Below, in pieces: positions 54,919 through 64,000 of a stretch of 64,000 bases of DNA. Each line of letters opens with the position of its first letter. Position 1 is the first letter of the stretch. The notes under the pieces are model-generated. The model saw only the letters and a program-made list of their open reading frames with translations. It searched no databases and was not told where the DNA came from. The translations under genes were made by a program, and so were the position numbers. This stretch comes from Saccharomonospora cyanea NA-134 (GTDB taxonomy: Bacteria > Actinomycetota > Actinomycetes > Mycobacteriales > Pseudonocardiaceae). Where the stretch lies: assembly GCF_000244975.1 (NCBI RefSeq), contig NZ_CM001440.1:1725538-1789537 (forward strand), read 5' to 3'.

Positions 54919-56265
54919 CTAGAAGCTCGGTGCCGCCGAGGGGGCCCGCAGTGTGCCGAGGTACGGGTGCCACAGGTGGTCGGGGTCGTTCTCCACCGCC
55001 GCGACGATCTCCCGCATCGCCCGCAGCGCCTCCGGTTCGGTGCCGTCGTAGACGTCGCCCTGCAGCATCCGGAGCACGTCGATGCGGTAGCGCGGGTCCG
55101 CCACGAACGCCGTGAACAGCACGTTGAGGCGGTAGTAGATCGAGATGAACTCGTACCAGTACTTGACGGCTCTGCGGAGTTTGCCCTCGTAGGTGTCGAA
55201 CCGCTTCTTCGTGTAGTCACCCGCCGCGTGGGCCGCGATGATGTCCTGGCTGGCGATGCGCGCGCTGTTGAGCGCGACGCTCACCCCACTCGAGAAGATG
55301 GGGTCCACGAACCGGGCCGCGTCACCGATCAGCACGAACCGGTCGCCGCAGATCCGGGTCATCGAGTAGCTGTAGTCACCCTCGGCCCGGAACGGCCGGA
55401 TCCGCTCGGCCTTCGCCAGTGCGTCCCGCAGCTCGGGACGGCTGCCGACGTAGTCCCAGAAGAACTTCTCCCGGTCCGTGCCCGCCGCCTTGAACCGCTT
55501 CTTCTGGGTCACCACGCCGACGCTGGTGATGGTGTCGGTGATGGGGATCTGCCAGACCCACGTGTTCTCGATGGGCAGGAAGTGGACGAAGATGTGGTCC
55601 GCCGTCGCCGCGTTCCCGCTCAGTGCGTGCCGGTCGAGTCCGTCGAACCACGTGTGCACGGCGTACTGGTCGAACACGGGGTCGGACACCTTCATCCTGA
55701 GCTGCCTGCCGAGAAGCGTCTGCCTGCCCGACGCGTCGACGACCATGCCCGCGGTGTAGCTGAGGTCCTTCCCGCCGAACCGGACGTCGAGCCGGACCTG
55801 GTCGGGATCGTCGAAGTCCACGTTCCGGACCCGGGCACCGGTGAACACGGTGGCGCCCTGTTCCTGGGAGTGCCGCAGCAGCACGGCGTCGAACCGACCC
55901 CGGTCGACGTGGTAGGTGTAGTCGCGGTCCACGCCCGGTTGGTTGCGTTCGACGAACTGCACCTCGGCCGACCAGTCGTGGCTGAGGCCCGAGTAACCGA
56001 GGGTCGGGATGTCGCGGGTCTCCGCGGAGGTCCACGAGGCCCCGTACTTCCGGGGGAAGCCGATCTCGTCGATCTTGTCGAGTGCCCCGATCTCGGCGAG
56101 CACGGGGGTGGTCGCGGGCACCAGGGACTCACCCACGTGGGGGCGCGGGAACGTCTCGCTCTCGAAGACCACCACCGAGAGCCCGGCCCGGGCGAGGTAC
56201 GAGGCCGTGGTGGAGCCCGCGGGGCCGCCACCGATGACGGCGACGTCGTAGTCGAGTTCGGTCAT
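54919..56265 (-). CDS. PltA-like FADH2-dependent pyrrole halogenase
   Basis: 448 residues, nearly the same length as PltA of pyoluteorin synthesis (449). It follows that protein closely as I remember it: GGGPAGSTTASYLARAGLSVVVFE, HVGESLVPATTPVLAEIGALDKIDEIGFPRKYGASWTSA, NTWVWQIPITDTITSVGVVTQKK (the WxWxIP motif), GDRFVLIGDAARFVDPIFSSGVSVALNSARIAS, and KYWYEFISIYYRLNVLFTAFVADPRYR. PltA chlorinates pyrrolyl-2-carboxyl-S-carrier protein at positions 4 and 5. Here mono- or dichlorination of the carrier-bound pyrrole is expected. The start overlaps the carrier protein stop (ATGA). Confidence 0.93.
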   Translation of the reverse strand: MTELDYDVAVIGGGPAGSTTASYLARAGLSVVVFESETFPRPHVGESLVPATTPVLAEIGALDKIDEIGFPRKYGASWTSAETRDIPTLGYSGLSHDWSAEVQFVERNQPGVDRDYTYHVDRGRFDAVLLRHSQEQGATVFTGARVRNVDFDDPDQVRLDVRFGGKDLSYTAGMVVDASGRQTLLGRQLRMKVSDPVFDQYAVHTWFDGLDRHALSGNAATADHIFVHFLPIENTWVWQIPITDTITSVGVVTQKKRFKAAGTDREKFFWDYVGSRPELRDALAKAERIRPFRAEGDYSYSMTRICGDRFVLIGDAARFVDPIFSSGVSVALNSARIASQDIIAAHAAGDYTKKRFDTYEGKLRRAVKYWYEFISIYYRLNVLFTAFVADPRYRIDVLRMLQGDVYDGTEPEALRAMREIVAAVENDPDHLWHPYLGTLRAPSAAPSF

Positions 56266-56543
56266 CGGACGATCTCCTCACCGGCGTGCTGATCGATCTC
56301 TGCGGTCACGAGCGCGGCGATGCACCGCACGTTGCGGAAGTTCCGGCTGTTGACCTCGGCCGGCGAGACGTGCACGCCGTACCTCTCCCGGGCCCAGGTC
56401 AGCAGCAGGGCCGTGCGGAGGGAGTCGATGATTCCCCATTCGAGCAGCGGGGTCGTCACGGTCAGTTCGTTGTTCTCGTCGCCCCAGAGGAACTCCTCCC
56501 GGATGTAGTGCAGCAGTTCCTTCTCGACGTCCTCGGTGGTCAT
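56262..56543 (-). CDS. Discrete peptidyl carrier protein for pyrrole-2-carboxylate (PltL/CloN5-like)
   Basis: 93 residues. The phosphopantetheine Ser is S41 in LLEWGIIDSLRTALLLTWARERYGV; the IIDSLR form is typical of prolyl carrier proteins such as PltL and CloN5, unlike the GGDS of modular NRPSs. It holds proline during oxidation to pyrrole and halogenation. It overlaps both neighbours by four bases. Confidence 0.93.
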   Translation of the reverse strand: MTTEDVEKELLHYIREEFLWGDENNELTVTTPLLEWGIIDSLRTALLLTWARERYGVHVSPAEVNSRNFRNVRCIAALVTAEIDQHAGEEIVR

Positions 56544-58087
56544 CGCCCTCTTCCTTCCTTGTCTGCCGTCGCCTTGTCGCGTGTGGACGCTGAGGTGTCG
56601 CGCCGGGCACGCGACTCGGTGTGTGCGCGTCGCATCGCGGCCCGGTCGGCCTTGCCGTTCGCGGTGCGGGGCAGGTCGGGCACCAGGTGCACGTGATCGA
56701 CGACCGCGTACGACGGCACCGTGGCGGCCAGGTGGGCACGCAGGGCGAGCGTGCCGGGCCTGGCGTCCGGCTTCGGCACCACGAACGCCACGAGGTGGGC
56801 GTCGAGTCCCTCTCCCACCGACACCACGGCCACGTCGTCCACCTCGGGATGGCTGCCGAGCGCCGCCTCCACCTCGCCGAGTTCGATGCGGTGTCCCCGG
56901 ACCTTGACCGTGTGGTCGCGCCTGCCGACGTAGTCGAAGCCGCCGTCCGGGCGCACGCGGACGATGTCCCCGGTGTGGTACGGCCCCTGTTGCGGGGGAT
57001 GCCCCCAGTACCCGCGCATCACCGTGGGTCCGGCCACGAGGAGTTCGCCCTCCTGACCCGGACCGGCCACCGACGAGTCGGGCAGGGCCGCCCACACGGT
57101 GTCGCCCGAACACGCGCGTCCGATCGGCACCGGCCGGTCACGTTCCAGGTCGGTCGCCGTCACCTCGTGGAACGTGCACACGTTGGTCTCGGTGGGCCCG
57201 TACAGGTTGAGCAGCCGGGCGCCGGTCCATTCCCGCAGGGCACGCACGCCGTCGACGGGAAACGGCTCGCCCGCGAAACACACCGCCCGCAACGCCGGGG
57301 GAGCGGGCCGGGTGAGCAGGCCGCCGTCGCGCATCATGAGGAGCAGGGCCGACGGGACGGAGTACCAGACGGTGAGCGTGCCGCCGCAGAGCAGGTCGAC
57401 CAGCCGATGGGGCGCGTAGGCCCACTCCCGGGGGATCAGGTGCACGGAGGCTCCCACCGCGAACGCGCCGTAGAGGTCGAGCACCGACAGGTCGAACGCG
57501 AACGGGGCGTGGTTGGCGAGCCGGTCGCCGGGGCCCAGCCCGAGTTCGGCCACGGCCCAGTCCACGAACGCCGCCGCGTTGCGGTGGCTGAGACAGACGC
57601 CTTTGGGCGTGCCGGTGGAACCGGACGTGTAGAGCACGTAGGCCGGATCGTCGGGTGCGACGGCGGCATCCACGCGGGGCGCTACCGCGGCTTCTCGCTC
57701 CTCCCCGCCGTCGAGGTCGAGTACCGCGGTCGTGGGGGCCAGCACCTCGTCCGCCGTGGGGCGACGGCCGGCGTCGGTGCACACGGCGGCGGCGCCACAG
57801 TCACCGGCCACCACCGCCACCCGGCCCACGGGCGCGGTGCCGTCCAGGGGCACGTACACGGCACCGAGACGCAGCACCCCCTGCATCGCGGCGACGACGG
57901 CGGGGGACTTGTCGGCCCACAGGACGACCCGGTCACCCCTGCTCACTCCGGCCGCGGCCAGCCTGGCCGCGAACTCCTCGGCCGCCCGGTCGAGTTCCCG
58001 GTAGGTGAGCGTGTCATCGCCGAACACGATCGCGGGACGGTCGGGATACCGTCGCGCGCTGTCGATGACGAGTTCGTGCAGGCTCAC
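56540..58087 (-). CDS. Stand-alone L-proline adenylation enzyme (PltF/CloN4-like)
   Basis: 515 residues from a GTG overlapping the dehydrogenase stop. It activates proline and loads the discrete carrier protein. Core motifs: YVLYTSGSTGTPKG (~145-158), NLYGPTETNVC, YHTGDIVRV, and NGKADR near the end. Aligned by eye to GrsA, the pocket reads D-L-L-Y-C-A-L-V-C, one change from the DLLYLALVC signature I recall for pyrrole-forming proline enzymes. The flanking SHRNAAAFVDWAV, FAFDLSVLDLYGAF and LTVWYSVPSALLLM are also typical. Confidence 0.93.
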   Translation of the reverse strand: MSLHELVIDSARRYPDRPAIVFGDDTLTYRELDRAAEEFAARLAAAGVSRGDRVVLWADKSPAVVAAMQGVLRLGAVYVPLDGTAPVGRVAVVAGDCGAAAVCTDAGRRPTADEVLAPTTAVLDLDGGEEREAAVAPRVDAAVAPDDPAYVLYTSGSTGTPKGVCLSHRNAAAFVDWAVAELGLGPGDRLANHAPFAFDLSVLDLYGAFAVGASVHLIPREWAYAPHRLVDLLCGGTLTVWYSVPSALLLMMRDGGLLTRPAPPALRAVCFAGEPFPVDGVRALREWTGARLLNLYGPTETNVCTFHEVTATDLERDRPVPIGRACSGDTVWAALPDSSVAGPGQEGELLVAGPTVMRGYWGHPPQQGPYHTGDIVRVRPDGGFDYVGRRDHTVKVRGHRIELGEVEAALGSHPEVDDVAVVSVGEGLDAHLVAFVVPKPDARPGTLALRAHLAATVPSYAVVDHVHLVPDLPRTANGKADRAAMRRAHTESRARRDTSASTRDKATADKEGRGR

Positions 58088-59226
58088 AGTCCCATACCCC
58101 TTGCGATGATGCCGCGGTGTATCTCGTTGGTTCCGGAGAAGACGGTGCTGGGCAGGCTGTCGCGCAGAGCGGCCTCAACACCGTGTTCGGCCAGGTAGCC
58201 GGTGGCGCCGAAAAGCTGGACGGCGGTGAGGCTGTTCGCGATCGCGGCCTCCGACACGGCCACCTTGGCCAGTGAGGACGCCGTCGTGTGGTCCCGGCCC
58301 GCGTCCAGCGACCAGCACGCCCGGTAGAGCAGCAGCCGGGCGCTCTCCAGTCGCCGCCGCATGTCCGCGACGGCGTGGGACACCGCCTGGTTGTCGCCGA
58401 TCCGTCTGCCGAACTGCCGCCGCGTGCGGGCGTGCCGCACACAGCGGCGGAGCTGGCGTTCCATCAGTCCCAGGTAGACCGCGAACAGGCAACTGCGTTC
58501 CCAGCCCATCGAGTGCTGGAAGATCATGGAACCCTGGCCCGGCTCACCGAGAAGGAACCGGGAGGGCACGGCGCAGTCGTCGAGCGTGACCCGGCCCGCG
58601 GGACACCCGTGCAGGCCCGCCTTGGCCAGGCGGAGGCCCACCGACAGGCCCGGGGTGTTCCTCGGCACGACGAACCCGCTGGTACCGAGGAAGCCCGCCG
58701 CGGGATCGGTGACGGCGTAGACGACGAGGACGTCGGCGAGCGGCGCGTTGCTGGAGAACGACTTCGCGCCCGTCAGCCGGTAGGTGTCCCCGTCGGCGAC
58801 CGCCTTGGTCGACAGGGCACCGACGTCGGAGCCCGCCTCGTCCTCGGTGATGGCGTTCGCGGCGATGAGCTCGCCGTCGCACAGTCCGGGCAACAACGTG
58901 TCGGCGACCTCGGGGGACGCGAAGTCCCGTACCGCCACCCCGCACGCCAGCAGGTGTGCCGCCACCCCGAACACCAGGCCGGTGTCGGGGCAGGCCTTTC
59001 CGAACCGTTCCAGTGCCAGTGCGGTGTCCAGCGCTCCGAGCCCACCACCGCCGTGCCGCTCGGGCAGGCACAACCCGGTCAGGCCGATGTCGGCGGCGAT
59101 CCGCCACCGCTCACGGGTGAAATGGTCGTCCGGTGTGGACGGTGTTTCCGACCCGAGGCGTTCCCGCACCGCCGTCTCGATCTCCTCGAGGCGGCGGTGC
59201 TGCTCGGGGGTGAGGTCGAAGTCCAT
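58084..59226 (-). CDS. Prolyl-carrier-protein dehydrogenase, acyl-CoA dehydrogenase family (PltE/CloN3-like)
   Basis: 380 residues from the ATG at 59226 (GGAGG box); the longer open frame upstream lacks one. It has the acyl-CoA dehydrogenase fold: GLTGLCLPERHGGGGLGALDTALALERFG, AITEDEAGSDVGAL, RLTGAKSFSSNAPLADVLVVYA, RRQFGRRIGDNQAVSHAVADMR, LFGATGYL and FSGTNEIHRGIIARGMGL. Family members oxidise prolyl-S-carrier to pyrrolyl-2-carboxyl-S-carrier in two two-electron steps. It is the first gene of a tightly overlapping four-gene cassette, 83 bases after NRPS 2. Confidence 0.9.
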   Translation of the reverse strand: MDFDLTPEQHRRLEEIETAVRERLGSETPSTPDDHFTRERWRIAADIGLTGLCLPERHGGGGLGALDTALALERFGKACPDTGLVFGVAAHLLACGVAVRDFASPEVADTLLPGLCDGELIAANAITEDEAGSDVGALSTKAVADGDTYRLTGAKSFSSNAPLADVLVVYAVTDPAAGFLGTSGFVVPRNTPGLSVGLRLAKAGLHGCPAGRVTLDDCAVPSRFLLGEPGQGSMIFQHSMGWERSCLFAVYLGLMERQLRRCVRHARTRRQFGRRIGDNQAVSHAVADMRRRLESARLLLYRACWSLDAGRDHTTASSLAKVAVSEAAIANSLTAVQLFGATGYLAEHGVEAALRDSLPSTVFSGTNEIHRGIIARGMGL

Positions 59227-59309
59227 CGACGTCCTCCGGTTCTCGCGGTGCCCGTTGTCCGGGATGACGAGGGCTCTGGTCGGCTGCCGTGCCGTGGGCC
59301 TGCGCGGTC

Positions 59310-64000
<4,691 letters not shown>

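Overview
The window is GC-rich (roughly 70%) DNA whose third codon positions are almost all G or C. It uses GTG starts freely and has many four-base stop/start overlaps. An Scr1-type XRE/DUF397 pair, a ShbA-like sigma factor, SARP and LuxR regulators and actinobacterial-type hut genes point to an actinomycete, most likely the Pseudonocardiales (Saccharomonospora/Amycolatopsis-like). This is inferred from gene content; no rRNA or tRNA gene was seen.

Left part (1-7.4 kb) looks defence-related. It holds the end of mcrB coupled to mcrC, a UvrD-like helicase carrying a RelE-like N-terminal domain, an ECF sigma factor with a small unknown gene, and an HTH/N6-methylase/HsdS-like fusion whose motif IV is altered. 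From 7.4 to 23 kb comes mostly ordinary metabolism: an SGNH hydrolase, an aldo/keto reductase, a TetR/MFS/saccharopine-dehydrogenase-like group, a class IV aminotransferase, an Lrp regulator divergent from an AbgT transporter and M20 peptidase, a DUF4291 protein, a ferredoxin-reductase-like flavoprotein and a sortase-anchored surface protein. From 22.8 to 30.6 kb lies a complete histidine-utilisation locus: an IclR regulator with a palindromic operator, then hutH-hutU-M20 amidohydrolase-hutF-hutI with overlapping ends. From 30.6 to 34.8 kb are small membrane or secreted proteins, a zinc-finger-like protein, and the XRE/DUF397 pair with a duplicated 34-bp element.

The right half (about 35 kb to the window end, and beyond) is a non-ribosomal peptide biosynthetic gene cluster. 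The plus-strand operon carries two Fe(II)/2-oxoglutarate oxygenases, a type II thioesterase, a C-A-T-C-A-T NRPS, an ornithine-carbamoyltransferase-like enzyme and an MFS exporter. The minus-strand set carries a second NRPS (A-T-C-A-T, entering from outside the window), then a pyrrole-2-carboxylate cassette: acyl-CoA-dehydrogenase-like prolyl oxidase, proline adenylation enzyme, carrier protein and PltA-type halogenase. These are followed by an SbnA-like 2,3-diaminopropionate synthase, an MbtH protein, a tryptophan-halogenase-type enzyme, a flavin reductase and a small unknown protein. SbnB-like, SARP and LuxR-type genes sit at the left edge.

Read together, the cluster should make a chlorinated pyrrole-2-carboxamide attached to a peptide containing 2,3-diaminopropionate, probably carbamoylated to beta-ureidoalanine, and asparagine- or aspartate-like, possibly beta-hydroxylated residues. 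I do not recognise this combination as a known product. A 20-bp element repeated with one mismatch upstream of the oxygenase operon and of the first NRPS is a likely pathway-specific control site.
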